The translations under genes were made by a program, and so were the position numbers. DNA of 49,824 nucleotides, from assembly GCA_025355465.1 (NCBI GenBank), contig JANXZO010000035.1, positions 1 through 49,824 on the forward strand, written 5' to 3'. Shown here piece by piece: positions 21,327 to 29,899 of this stretch (its first letter is position 1; every line of letters begins with the position of its first letter). The stretch comes from Bacteroidales bacterium (GTDB lineage: Bacteria > Bacteroidota > Bacteroidia > Bacteroidales > FEN-979). The notes beneath the pieces were generated by a model. It was not told where the DNA came from. It did not search any database and was given only the letters and a program-made list of their open reading frames with translations.

Positions 21327-21941
21327 TCACAGGAGAAATACCAGCAACGAAACAACCATAGCGCCCATCAGGAAGCCGGTGTAAATCTCGGCAGGCTGGT
21401 GGGCGTTTGATTTTAGTCTGGCATAGCCGACCACCCCCGACAACAAAATCCCTGTTACCACCTGCAGGTTGAAATTCAGTCCGAAATTGAGGGTGAGGCC
21501 CACAAAAAGTCCCACAAAAGAGCCCATGCCGATCATGTGAAGACTGATCTTGCGGTAAAAATTGATGACCAGCGCGCAGATGGAGAGGAATGTTGCACCG
21601 AGCATGTAAAAGCTGAAGATCGTGGAGACCTGGATGCCTTTGAGGAGGTAGTAGGTTACATAATAAAATACGGCTGCCGCCAGGATCGGGTAAACACGTT
21701 CTTCGCGTTTTTCCATGAACAGGGAGGAGATCACCCTGAGGCGAAACAGGATGAAGGTGATGAACAGGGGAAAGAGGATGGTGGTGAGCACGGCAATCCC
21801 CAGCAGGATCAGCTTGAGATGAAGCGGGATATCAAAGTTGAAGAGACTTCCGGTATTGAGCATAACGAGCAGTATGTATACCGGCATCAGCAACGGGTGG
21901 AAAATGCAGGAGAGCCCCCGGGCTATTGTGTTTTCAGACAT
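21327..21941 (-). CDS. PAP2-like membrane protein
   Basis: A 204-aa protein from the ATG at 21939-21941 (MSENTIARG). It has five or six hydrophobic segments. The C-terminal half contains 'KISLHMIGMGSFVG' and 'ARLKSNAHQPAEIYTGFLMG', which line up with the S-x-x-H and R-x5-H-x3-D motifs of PAP2 phosphatases. The final catalytic Asp is replaced by Glu, and the first motif (K-x6-RP) is represented only by 'EKREERVYP'. It may be a lipid phosphatase relative that is partly degenerate. It lies 10 bp downstream of rpoN in the same orientation, so the two are probably cotranscribed. Confidence 0.6.
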   Translation of the reverse strand: MSENTIARGLSCIFHPLLMPVYILLVMLNTGSLFNFDIPLHLKLILLGIAVLTTILFPLFITFILFRLRVISSLFMEKREERVYPILAAAVFYYVTYYLLKGIQVSTIFSFYMLGATFLSICALVINFYRKISLHMIGMGSFVGLFVGLTLNFGLNFNLQVVTGILLSGVVGYARLKSNAHQPAEIYTGFLMGAMVVSLLVFLL

Positions 21942-21951
21942 AAAAATTGGG

Positions 21952-23442
21952 TTAGAGTTCTTTTCGGAGCCGGGCAACGGGCACATTGAGCAGTTTCCGG
22001 TATTTGGCAATGGTACGGCGGGCGATGTTATACCCTTTATCCTTCAGGATGTCCATCAGTTCGTCGTCAGTGCGCGGGTTGGCTTTGTCTTCGGCTTCGA
22101 TGGTATCGGTAAGGATCTTCTTGATCTCGCGGGTGGATACCTCTTCTCCGTCGCTGTTCAGCATCGATTCGCTGAAGAAACTCTTGAGCAGAAAAGTTCC
22201 GAAGGATGTTTGCACATATTTGCTGTTTGCCACGCGTGATATGGTTGAGATGTCCATACCTACAATACCGGCAATGTCTTTCAGGATCATGGGCCGCAAG
22301 CGGGTCTCATCGCCGGTAACAAAATATTCGCGCTGGTATTCCATGATTGCCTCCATGGTGGTAAAGAGGGTTTGCTGCCGTTGCCGGATGGCATCGATGA
22401 AACCTCTTGCCGCATCCAGTTTTTGCTTGACGAACGACAGGGCTGCCTTCTCGGATCCCGATATTTTTCGTTTGTTGCCGCTGTATTCCCGCAGCATATC
22501 TAGGTAATCGCGGTTGAGGTTCAACTCGGGGGTATTTCTGGAATTGAGCGTAAGTTCAAGTATTCCGCCGGTATTGGTCACGAGAAAGTCGGGAACGATG
22601 TAAGGATTGTCGCGGGTTCCTTCTGAAATGGCAGCGCCGGGTTTGGGGTTGAGTGTCTGGATCTCTTCGATGGCCTCCTTCAGCTCCTCTTCCGAGATGT
22701 TTCCTTTCTGAAGGATTTTATCGTAATGTTTCTTGCTGAATTCATCAAAATAAAATTTCAGGATTATCTCGGCAAGTTCTGTGGCATAGGTTCGGTCGGT
22801 CTTCATCCTGAGCTGGATGAGCAGGCACTCCTGAAGGTTGCGTGCGGCGATGCCCGGCGGATCGAAAGTCTGAACTGCTTCAAGCACTTCGAGGATCTCT
22901 TCGGGCGACGATTCCAGGTTCTGGTTAAAGGCCAGGTCGTCGGCAAGGGCAGGAATTTCGCGACGCAGGTAGCCCGATTCGTCGAGGTTGCCGATGATGG
23001 TTGAGGCAATGATATACTGTTTGTCGGTAAATTTATGTAACCCGATCTGTGCAATCAGAAAATCCTGGAAGCTGATCCCCGAGATGATCGGAATCTCCCG
23101 GCTCTCTTCGTCGGGGCTTTTGTTGTCGGCAACCAGGCGGTATTCGGGGATATCCTCCTCGTCTACATAGTCTTCGAAAGAAAACTCATCCTCTGCCGAT
23201 TCCACAGGTTCATTCTCATCGTGAAATTCATCCTCATCGGCATCGATCGATTCGAGGGGCATCTCTTCCTGTTCAATCTCCTCTTCCTCATTTACCTCCT
23301 CGTCGAGGGCCGGATTTTCTTCGATCTCCTGCTTGATACGTTGTTCGAGAGAGAGGATAGGTTCCTGCAACAGACGCATAACGAGCACCTGCTGAGGCGA
23401 AAGCTTTTGTGTTAGCCGTTGTTGTAGTTTCTGATTGAGCAT
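21952..23442 (-). CDS. rpoN: RNA polymerase sigma-54 factor
   Basis: A 496-aa protein with the full sigma-54 layout. Region I is LNQKLQQRLTQKLSPQQVLVMRLLQ, Gln- and Leu-rich, the target of AAA+ activators. A very acidic region II lies at about 40-110, the core-binding region follows, and a helix-turn-helix precedes the C-terminal RpoN box (ARRTIAKYRKLL). The length is normal. Sigma-54 binds -24/-12 promoters and needs an ATP-driven enhancer-binding protein to open DNA; none is in this window. The start codon lies only 5 bp downstream of a perfect -7 box, which suggests a leaderless transcript. Confidence 0.95.
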   Translation of the reverse strand: MLNQKLQQRLTQKLSPQQVLVMRLLQEPILSLEQRIKQEIEENPALDEEVNEEEEIEQEEMPLESIDADEDEFHDENEPVESAEDEFSFEDYVDEEDIPEYRLVADNKSPDEESREIPIISGISFQDFLIAQIGLHKFTDKQYIIASTIIGNLDESGYLRREIPALADDLAFNQNLESSPEEILEVLEAVQTFDPPGIAARNLQECLLIQLRMKTDRTYATELAEIILKFYFDEFSKKHYDKILQKGNISEEELKEAIEEIQTLNPKPGAAISEGTRDNPYIVPDFLVTNTGGILELTLNSRNTPELNLNRDYLDMLREYSGNKRKISGSEKAALSFVKQKLDAARGFIDAIRQRQQTLFTTMEAIMEYQREYFVTGDETRLRPMILKDIAGIVGMDISTISRVANSKYVQTSFGTFLLKSFFSESMLNSDGEEVSTREIKKILTDTIEAEDKANPRTDDELMDILKDKGYNIARRTIAKYRKLLNVPVARLRKEL

Positions 23443-23447
23443 CGAAA

Positions 23448-23455
23448 CAAAGATA
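23448..23455 (-). promoter_or_regulatory. -7 element directly upstream of rpoN
   Basis: TATCTTTG on the minus strand (complement of 23448-23455) is a perfect TAnnTTTG box. Its downstream end lies 5 bp from the rpoN ATG, so transcription should begin at or very near the A of the start codon. Confidence 0.5.
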
Positions 23456-23584
23456 ACGATTAATCTTTGCCGGAATTTTTTATGTCGGTGAAAAAATATT
23501 CATGAACGTCAAAAATACTTTAACTGTCTATTATATCGATGAGATATAACAGAAAGGGGTAAATTAGCAACAAATACTACAGGC

Positions 23585-24613
23585 ATGTCCCAGCAAACCG
23601 GATTAATAAACAGAAGGTTCACACCCTGGATTCACCTGCTACTCTGGCTGGCATTTTTCCTCGTTCCCCTGTTTTTTATCGACAACGAATCAAACCGTAC
23701 CCGTTTTATATACCTGGGCTGGTTCCTTCAATTGCTGATGGTATGCTATTTTTACATTAACTTTTTTTTCCTGATCCCTCATTTTCTTCTCCGGAAAAGA
23801 TTCCTCAGCTACCTGGTTCTCATGCTTTCCGGCATGTTTGTTATCTGTGTGCTGAATGCCCTCTTTATCTATGTCACCTTTGATATCATTCCGCACCGTC
23901 ATCCTTTTGATTTCTGGCGATCCTTCAACGGAACCATCTCGCCATCCTTTTTTATTGTGGCGTTGAGTTCAGCCATCCGGATAACAAACGAATGGTTTAA
24001 AAATGAACGGCAGAAAAAGGAGATGGAGGCAGAGAAGCTCTCCTCCGATCTCGCCTTCCTGAAGTCGCAGATAAACCCTCATTTTCTCTTCAACATACTC
24101 AACAACATCTGTGCGCTCGCCCGGAAAAAGTCTGATGATACCGAACCCGCCATTATCAAGCTTTCGCAGATCATGCGATACATGTTGCAGGACTCCAAGG
24201 ACGAAAAGGTTAGTCTGGAAAAGGAGGTAGAATATCTTCAGAGCTACATCGAACTCCAGCAGCTCCGGATTTCGAAGGAGGTGAAGGTCAGGTTTACCAT
24301 TGAAGGGCAACCTGAACGATACGTCATTGAACCACTCCTGCTGATCCCCTTTGTTGAAAATGCGTTTAAACACGGCGTAAGCTATTATGAAAATTCAAAC
24401 ATTGAGATCACCCTGGTCATCCGGGAGTCGGTCCTCACTTTTACCGTGAAAAACAACATTATCAAGCACCAGGATGCAACCCTTGAGTCAGGTTCGGGTA
24501 TCGGCCTGAAAAATGTCACCCGCCGGCTTGAACTACTCTATCCCGACAGGCATGTGCTCAGCATCACCGACAATGGTTGCAGCTACCAGGTTGAACTTAC
24601 CATACAATTCTGA
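23585..24613 (+). CDS. LytS-type sensor histidine kinase
   Basis: A 342-aa membrane protein. Four hydrophobic segments occupy about residues 14-135 with very short loops, so there is no large external sensor. The His_kinase (PF06580-type) domain begins with 'LAFLKSQINPHFLFNILNNICALAR', whose His near residue 165 is the phosphoacceptor. The ATPase part has 'LLIPFVENAFKHGV' and 'GSGIGLKNVTRRLELLY'. It is 2 bp from the LytTR response regulator gene, giving a clear two-component pair. The pair precedes an efflux operon, so it may sense membrane or envelope stress and control that operon. Confidence 0.92.
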   Translation: MSQQTGLINRRFTPWIHLLLWLAFFLVPLFFIDNESNRTRFIYLGWFLQLLMVCYFYINFFFLIPHFLLRKRFLSYLVLMLSGMFVICVLNALFIYVTFDIIPHRHPFDFWRSFNGTISPSFFIVALSSAIRITNEWFKNERQKKEMEAEKLSSDLAFLKSQINPHFLFNILNNICALARKKSDDTEPAIIKLSQIMRYMLQDSKDEKVSLEKEVEYLQSYIELQQLRISKEVKVRFTIEGQPERYVIEPLLLIPFVENAFKHGVSYYENSNIEITLVIRESVLTFTVKNNIIKHQDATLESGSGIGLKNVTRRLELLYPDRHVLSITDNGCSYQVELTIQF

Positions 24614-24615
24614 AT

Positions 24616-25344
24616 ATGATACGATGTATTGCGATAGATGACGAAGCGCTGGCGCTCGATCTGATCGAGGACAACATTAAGAAACTCCCGTTTCTGGAAA
24701 TGGTAAAGACATGCAAAAGTGCATTTGAAGCCATGGAGGTTCTGCGGAATGAGTCCATCGACCTGATTTTTCTCGACATTCAGATGCCCGATGTTTCTGG
24801 GATACAGCTGCTCAAGACCCTTAAGTCGAGGCCCATGGTGATCCTCACCACGGCATATGAAAAATATGCGACCGAAGGATTTAACCTGGATGTGATCGAC
24901 TACCTGCTGAAACCCTACTCACTGGAGCGTTTTCTGAAAGCCGTGAACAAAGCCAGGGAATATCAGGACCTCAGGGAGAAAGCGCTGATTCAGGAGCATC
25001 ACAAGGAGATCATCGCCTCTCCCAATTTCCTGTTTGTACGGGCTGATTATAAGTTGGTGAAAATTGACCTGGCCAGTGTTCTGTACATTGAAGGGCTGAA
25101 GGATTATGTAAAGATCTACATGGGGGATAAACCGATCCTGACCCAGATGAGCATGAAGGCGCTGGAAGAGAAGCTGCCTCCAAAGGAATTCGTGAGGGTT
25201 CATCGCTCATTCATCGTGGCCTTCAGCAAGATTGATTTTATCCAGAAACAGATGCTTACCATCGGACGGAAAGAGATTCCCATCTCCGAGCACTACCGTG
25301 ATCAGCTTTATAAAATGATCAACAATGATAAAAGTGTTGAATAA
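24616..25344 (+). CDS. LytTR-family response regulator
   Basis: A 242-aa protein. The receiver domain (1-120) has the acidic pair (IDDE), phospho-Asp at residue 54 (FLDIQMP), Thr (LTTAYE) and Lys (LLKPYS). The LytTR DNA-binding domain (about 140-240) begins 'NFLFVRADYKLVKIDLASVLYIEGLKDYVKIY' and contains 'FVRVHRSFIVAFSKID' and 'IPISEHYRDQL', all family signatures. LytTR domains bind direct repeats about 10 bp apart with beta-strand contacts. It partners with the upstream LytS kinase and overlaps the possible first start of the TolC gene. Confidence 0.94.
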   Translation: MIRCIAIDDEALALDLIEDNIKKLPFLEMVKTCKSAFEAMEVLRNESIDLIFLDIQMPDVSGIQLLKTLKSRPMVILTTAYEKYATEGFNLDVIDYLLKPYSLERFLKAVNKAREYQDLREKALIQEHHKEIIASPNFLFVRADYKLVKIDLASVLYIEGLKDYVKIYMGDKPILTQMSMKALEEKLPPKEFVRVHRSFIVAFSKIDFIQKQMLTIGRKEIPISEHYRDQLYKMINNDKSVE

Positions 25345-25345
25345 G

Positions 25346-26689
25346 ATGAGGGTAGTCCTCTTGCTTGTCGTTCTCATTTTTTCATCTGCGTTGCGGACGA
25401 ACGGCCAGAGTCAGGCATGGACCTTTCAGCAGTGCCTTGATACTGCACTGCAGAGAAACATCAGTGTGAACCAGAGCAGGCTTACCAATGAACTCAACAA
25501 AGTGAGCCTTGAACAGTCAAGGTCAAACCGGATCCCCAGCCTGAGCGGCAGCGCCAATGAGGCGGTCAACTTCGGAAAGAACGTGGACCCCACCACCAAC
25601 CAGTTCGTTACCCAGGCCTATCATTCAACGAACTTCGGGATCAGCAGCGGACTCAACCTTTTCAACGGCTTGCAGAACACCAATACCATCCGGCAAAACC
25701 GGCTGAATGTGCAGGCAGGTACCTACGATATTGAAAAGGTGAAGAACGATGTCATCCTGAATATCACTACCGGTTACCTGCAGGTGTTGTTTGCCTACGA
25801 AGCCCTCACCAACGCCAACAACCAGGCGGCCTCCACGGCGGCACAGGTTGACCGCACACAGCGGATGGTCACTGCCGGCAAAGTTCCGGAAAGTGATCTG
25901 CTGCAGATCAGGTCGCAGCAGGCTACCGACAACCTCGCTGTGATCACTGCCCAGAACCAGCTCGACATGGCCAAGGTGACCCTGATGCAGCTGATGGAGA
26001 TCCCGATAGCGGATAACTTCGATGTGGAAATCCCGGCATTCAACGACCCGGTGAATGTTCTGTTACAGAGCAACGAAGAGATCTACCAGAAATCACTTAC
26101 CGTGCAGCCGCAGATCACCAGTGCCTCCATGAAGACCAATGCCGCGCTGATGGCGTTAAAGGTCTCTGAGGGTGCCCGGTGGCCGCGCCTCAACATAAGT
26201 GCCAACATGAGCAGCAACTTCGCCTCCAGCCGGAAAAAGGGAACCAATGTGAACCCGGAGGGATATCCGTTCTTTACGCAGCTGTGGGACAACATCGGAC
26301 AGTCGTTCGGCATGGGCCTTTCGATACCGATTTACAGCAACCGGCAGATAAAAAGCAACATAGACCGGGCAAAGATCAATGCCCAGAATGCCAGTCTGAA
26401 CGAGCAGAACACGAAAAACCTGCTGAGAAAATCGATCGAACAGAACTACACCGACCTGCGGGCTGCCGCCAAAAAATTCGAAGCATCAAAGGAGCAGCTT
26501 GCGGCGGTAGAGGCGGCCTACCTGAATTCGGAAAAAAAGTTCGAGGTCGGGGTACTTAATGCCATCGATTTCATGATCCAGAAAAACAGTTATTCCCAAT
26601 CGCAGTCGAACCTGCTGCAAGCCAAGTACGATTACATTTTCAAGACCAAGATCCTCGAATTTTACCAGGGGAAGGCGATACAGTTCTGA
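25346..26689 (+). CDS. TolC-family outer-membrane efflux protein
   Basis: A 447-aa protein starting at the ATG one base after the regulator's stop codon; a 25325 start would overlap the regulator and spoil the signal peptide (MRVVLLLVVLIFSSALRTNGQ). Long helical coiled-coil segments alternate with short beta regions in two repeats, as in TolC trimers, with 'FQQCLDTALQRNISVNQSRL' as the N-terminal OEP signature. It would form the outer-membrane duct for the adaptor and MacB-type pump encoded downstream. Its place between regulator and adaptor supports co-expression. Confidence 0.9.
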   Translation: MRVVLLLVVLIFSSALRTNGQSQAWTFQQCLDTALQRNISVNQSRLTNELNKVSLEQSRSNRIPSLSGSANEAVNFGKNVDPTTNQFVTQAYHSTNFGISSGLNLFNGLQNTNTIRQNRLNVQAGTYDIEKVKNDVILNITTGYLQVLFAYEALTNANNQAASTAAQVDRTQRMVTAGKVPESDLLQIRSQQATDNLAVITAQNQLDMAKVTLMQLMEIPIADNFDVEIPAFNDPVNVLLQSNEEIYQKSLTVQPQITSASMKTNAALMALKVSEGARWPRLNISANMSSNFASSRKKGTNVNPEGYPFFTQLWDNIGQSFGMGLSIPIYSNRQIKSNIDRAKINAQNASLNEQNTKNLLRKSIEQNYTDLRAAAKKFEASKEQLAAVEAAYLNSEKKFEVGVLNAIDFMIQKNSYSQSQSNLLQAKYDYIFKTKILEFYQGKAIQF

Positions 26690-26722
26690 TGCCGGTGTTA
26701 TTAATTGAGCGTTAAAAGTGAG

Positions 26723-27928
26723 ATGATGAAAAAGGTATATTGGATTTTAATCCTTGTTGTGATTGTGGTCATTGCGGCTGCCTGCTGGATTTTTTACAGC
26801 AAGGAGAAAGTGTCGGCCCCCGAATGGAGAACAGCCAAAGTGGAAAAGGGAGATATCCAGGTCACCGTGCGGGCCAGTGGAACCCTGCAGGCTGTTACTA
26901 CGGTACAGGTTGGAACCCAGGTGTCGGGGATCATCAAAAAGATCCTTGTCGATTTCAATTCGGTGGTGAAGGAGGGGCAGCTCATTGCCGTGCTGGATAC
27001 GACCTATCTTGTACAGGCCGTGGATGATGCCAAAGCCTCCTACAAACGGGCCGAGATACAGGTAAACCAGGCAAAGCGCGACTACGACCGCACAAAGCAG
27101 CTCTTTGAACAAAAGGTGATGGCACAGGCCGATTACGATCTTGCACTCACCACTTATGAAACCGCTGTTACCAACGCCAGTTCTGCGATGTCGGCCCTGA
27201 ACCGCGCTAAGATCAATCTTCGCTATGCTACCATCGTCGCCCCGATCTCGGGTGTGGTGGTGTCGCGTGCGGTAGATGTTGGCCAGACCGTGGCTGCCAG
27301 TTTCAGCACCCCGACGATGTTTACCATTGCCAACGACCTCACCAAGATGCAGGTTCAGGCCAACATCGACGAAGCCGATATCGGCAAGATCAAAGTGAGC
27401 CAGGAGGTGACCTTTTCGGTGGATGCCTACGACGATCAAACCTTCACCGGTGTGGTGAGGCAGGTACGGCTCCAGCCGGTCGTAACCCAGAATGTGGTGA
27501 ATTATACCGTGATCATCGATGTTCCCAATCCCGATCTGAAGCTCCTGCCGGGGATGACGGCGACCATCACGGTGCTGGTAAACGAGGTGAAGGATATCCT
27601 GAAGGTGCCGGCTGCTGCGCTGAGATTCGTACCCTCACAGGAGGGCATGCGCGGCGGCCATCCCGAAGGGGGAGGCCATATGGGTCGTCCGAACCTCGGC
27701 ACCCTATGGGTAAAGGAGGGAGATAAAATAGCGAAACAGCGGGTAAGGATCGGTTTGACAGACGGAAGCTACACCGAAGTGATGGGACGGAATCTAAAAG
27801 AGGGCGCTGAAATCATCACCGGTCAGTTGAACGCCCAAACGGCCAAAGGATCAGCGCCGGCTCAGCAAAATCCCTTTGCACCGCAAATGGGCAGACCGGC
27901 GGGTGCCGGCGGCAGGGGAGGACACTGA
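26723..27928 (+). CDS. Periplasmic adaptor subunit, MacA-like
   Basis: A 401-aa protein from ATG 26723 (ATG 26726 is equally possible). An N-terminal membrane anchor (YWILILVVIVVIAAACWIFY) is followed by a barrel-sandwich hybrid ('GTLQAVTTVQVGTQVSGIIKKILVDFNSVVKEGQLIAVLD'), a helical hairpin (about 95-160), the second lipoyl half ('IVAPISGVVVSRAVDVGQTV') and a beta-barrel domain. The C-terminus is unusual, with a Gly/Pro/Gln-rich low-complexity tail (GRPAGAGGRGGH). It bridges the MacB-type pump and the TolC duct. Its stop is followed after 1 bp by the ATPase gene. Confidence 0.9.
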   Translation: MMKKVYWILILVVIVVIAAACWIFYSKEKVSAPEWRTAKVEKGDIQVTVRASGTLQAVTTVQVGTQVSGIIKKILVDFNSVVKEGQLIAVLDTTYLVQAVDDAKASYKRAEIQVNQAKRDYDRTKQLFEQKVMAQADYDLALTTYETAVTNASSAMSALNRAKINLRYATIVAPISGVVVSRAVDVGQTVAASFSTPTMFTIANDLTKMQVQANIDEADIGKIKVSQEVTFSVDAYDDQTFTGVVRQVRLQPVVTQNVVNYTVIIDVPNPDLKLLPGMTATITVLVNEVKDILKVPAAALRFVPSQEGMRGGHPEGGGHMGRPNLGTLWVKEGDKIAKQRVRIGLTDGSYTEVMGRNLKEGAEIITGQLNAQTAKGSAPAQQNPFAPQMGRPAGAGGRGGH

Positions 27929-27929
27929 T

Positions 27930-28682
27930 ATGGACAAAACCATCATTGCCGTTAAGAGCCTGGTGAAAACATACACCATGGGCGATGTGGAGGTTCACGC
28001 CCTGCGTGGGGTCAATGCGGATATTTTACCCGGCGAGTTTGTGGCCATCATGGGCAAAAGCGGTTCCGGCAAATCTACCTTTATGAACATCCTGGGGTGT
28101 CTGGATGTTCCTACCCGTGGCAGTTACCTGCTTGACGGAGCCGATGTGAGCAGCCTCTCGAAAGACCAGCTCGCCACCCTCCGCAACCGGAAGATCGGCT
28201 TTGTATTCCAGTCGTTCAATCTTTTGTCGCGCACCTCGGCGCTCGAAAACGTTGAACTGCCCCTGATGTATAATCACAAGATCAGCTCCCGGGAGATGCG
28301 CGATCGTTCCCTCAAGGCACTTGAGCAAGTGGGACTGGCAAGCCGTTCAAGCCATATGCCAAACCAGCTGTCCGGCGGTGAGCAGCAGCGCGTGGCCATT
28401 GCCCGTTCGCTGGTAAACGACCCCGTGGTGATCCTGGCTGATGAGCCGACCGGTAACCTTGACACCCGGACCAGCCTGGAGATCATGGATATTTTCCAAA
28501 AGCTCAATGAGAAAGGGATCACCATCGTAATTGTGACCCACGAAGCAGATATTGCAGGCTTCACAAAGCGCAACATCACCTTCCGCGACGGCAGGATCAT
28601 GCGCTCCGTGATGGTCGGCAACCAGCGCAATGCCCGCGAAGAGCTGGCTCAGCTACCGGTAAACGTGGAGGACGAAGTATGA
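27930..28682 (+). CDS. MacB-type ABC transporter ATPase
   Basis: A 250-aa ATPase starting at the ATG at 27930. Walker A is GKSGSGKST, the Q-loop lies in '[10 protein letters not shown]', the signature is LSGGEQQR, Walker B is [12 protein letters not shown], and the switch His is in '[11 protein letters not shown]'. The 'DEPTGNLDT' and '[14 protein letters not shown]' patterns place it in the MacB/LolD/FtsE group. The ATPase and permease are separate proteins, unlike the fused E. coli MacB. Its stop overlaps the permease start by 4 bp. Confidence 0.93.
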   Translation: MDKTIIAVKSLVKTYTMGDVEVHALRGVNADILPGEFVAIMGKSGSGKSTFMNILGCLDVPTRGSYLLDGADVSSLSKDQLATLRNRKIGFVFQSFNLLSRTSALENVELPLMYNHKISSREMRDRSLKALEQVGLASRSSHMPNQLSGGEQQRVAIARSLVNDPVVILADEPTGNLDTRTSLEIMDIFQKLNEKGITIVIVTHEADIAGFTKRNITFRDGRIMRSVMVGNQRNAREELAQLPVNVEDEV

Positions 28683-29899
28683 AGATGAAGAACCTGCTGA
28701 AGGCGGCCATCCGTTCGCTGACAAAAAATAAGATGCGCACCTTCCTTACCATGCTGGGCATCATTATCGGCGTAGCCTCCGTTATCGCCATGCTGGCCAT
28801 CGGACAAGGCTCACGGGAAAGTATCCAGTCGCAGATATCCACCCTCGGTACCAATGTGCTGATGATCTTTCCGCAGGCCAGCAGCAGCGGCGGAGTAAGG
28901 ATGGAAGCCGGCACCTCGCAGAAGATGACCCTCGACGACGCCAGGGCGCTTATCGAGCGTTGCCCGTCGGTTGCCTACCTCACACCCCAGGTTCGCACCA
29001 GCGGTCAGCTTGTGGCCTCCAACCTGAACTGGCGGAGTTCGGTGTATGGCGTATATCCCGATTATTTCAGCATCCGCAACCTGAAGATTGAAACCGGGAA
29101 TCCCTTCACCATGAATGACGACAAAAGCGCAGCCAAGGTATGCGTGGTAGGCCAGACCATCGTTACGAATCTTTTCGGCGAAGGGGCTGACGCCGTGGGC
29201 CGGGTGATCAGGATCAACAAGATACCGTTCAAGATCACCGGCGTGATCGAAAAGAAGGGACAGAATGCCTTTGGGCAGGATCAGGACGACATGGTGATTG
29301 CTCCGTTTTCCACCGTGCAGAAGCGAATGCTGGCCATTACCTACATTCAGAGCATGCTCGCATCCGCAACCACGGAAGACAAAATTCCGGCAGCTACGGC
29401 AGAGATCACCGAGGTGCTGAAAGAACGCCACAGACTTGGCCCGTCGGAAGATGCCGACTTCACCATCAGGACCCAGAGCGACATTGCCAATGCGGCCACC
29501 GCAACGTCAAAGATCCTTACCATTCTGCTGGCCAGTATCGCCAGTATTTCGCTGCTCGTCGGCGGCATCGGGATCATGAACATCATGCTCGTTTCCGTGA
29601 CGGAACGTACGCGCGAGATCGGGATCCGGATGAGTGTGGGCGCCCGCGGCCGGGATGTCCTGCTGCAGTTCCTCATTGAAGCCCTGCTGATCTCCCTGCT
29701 CGGAGGTTTGATCGGAATCGGTCTGGGGATGCTGGTTTCGCAGGTTATTGCCAACCTGATGAGCTGGCCTGTGACCATCACCATTCAATCCATCCTTATG
29801 TCGTTTATCTTCTCTTCGGCCATCGGCATCTTTTTCGGATGGTACCCGGCACGCAAGGCGGCCCGCCTGAACCCGATCGATGCGTTGAGATATGAGTAG
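28679..29899 (+). CDS. MacB/FtsX-type ABC transporter permease
   Basis: A 406-aa protein with the MacB layout: one N-terminal membrane segment (MRTFLTMLGIIIGVASVIAMLAIGQG), a large periplasmic domain (about 45-270), and three C-terminal membrane segments. The family signature 'LLVGGIGIMNIMLVSVTERTREIGIRMSVGARGRDVLLQFLIEALLIS' is present. It works by mechanotransmission, pushing substrates from the periplasm through TolC. It overlaps the ATPase gene by 4 bp and the TPR gene by 8 bp. The natural substrate is unknown; macrolides, peptides or lipoproteins are known for relatives. Confidence 0.93.
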   Translation: MKMKNLLKAAIRSLTKNKMRTFLTMLGIIIGVASVIAMLAIGQGSRESIQSQISTLGTNVLMIFPQASSSGGVRMEAGTSQKMTLDDARALIERCPSVAYLTPQVRTSGQLVASNLNWRSSVYGVYPDYFSIRNLKIETGNPFTMNDDKSAAKVCVVGQTIVTNLFGEGADAVGRVIRINKIPFKITGVIEKKGQNAFGQDQDDMVIAPFSTVQKRMLAITYIQSMLASATTEDKIPAATAEITEVLKERHRLGPSEDADFTIRTQSDIANAATATSKILTILLASIASISLLVGGIGIMNIMLVSVTERTREIGIRMSVGARGRDVLLQFLIEALLISLLGGLIGIGLGMLVSQVIANLMSWPVTITIQSILMSFIFSSAIGIFFGWYPARKAARLNPIDALRYE

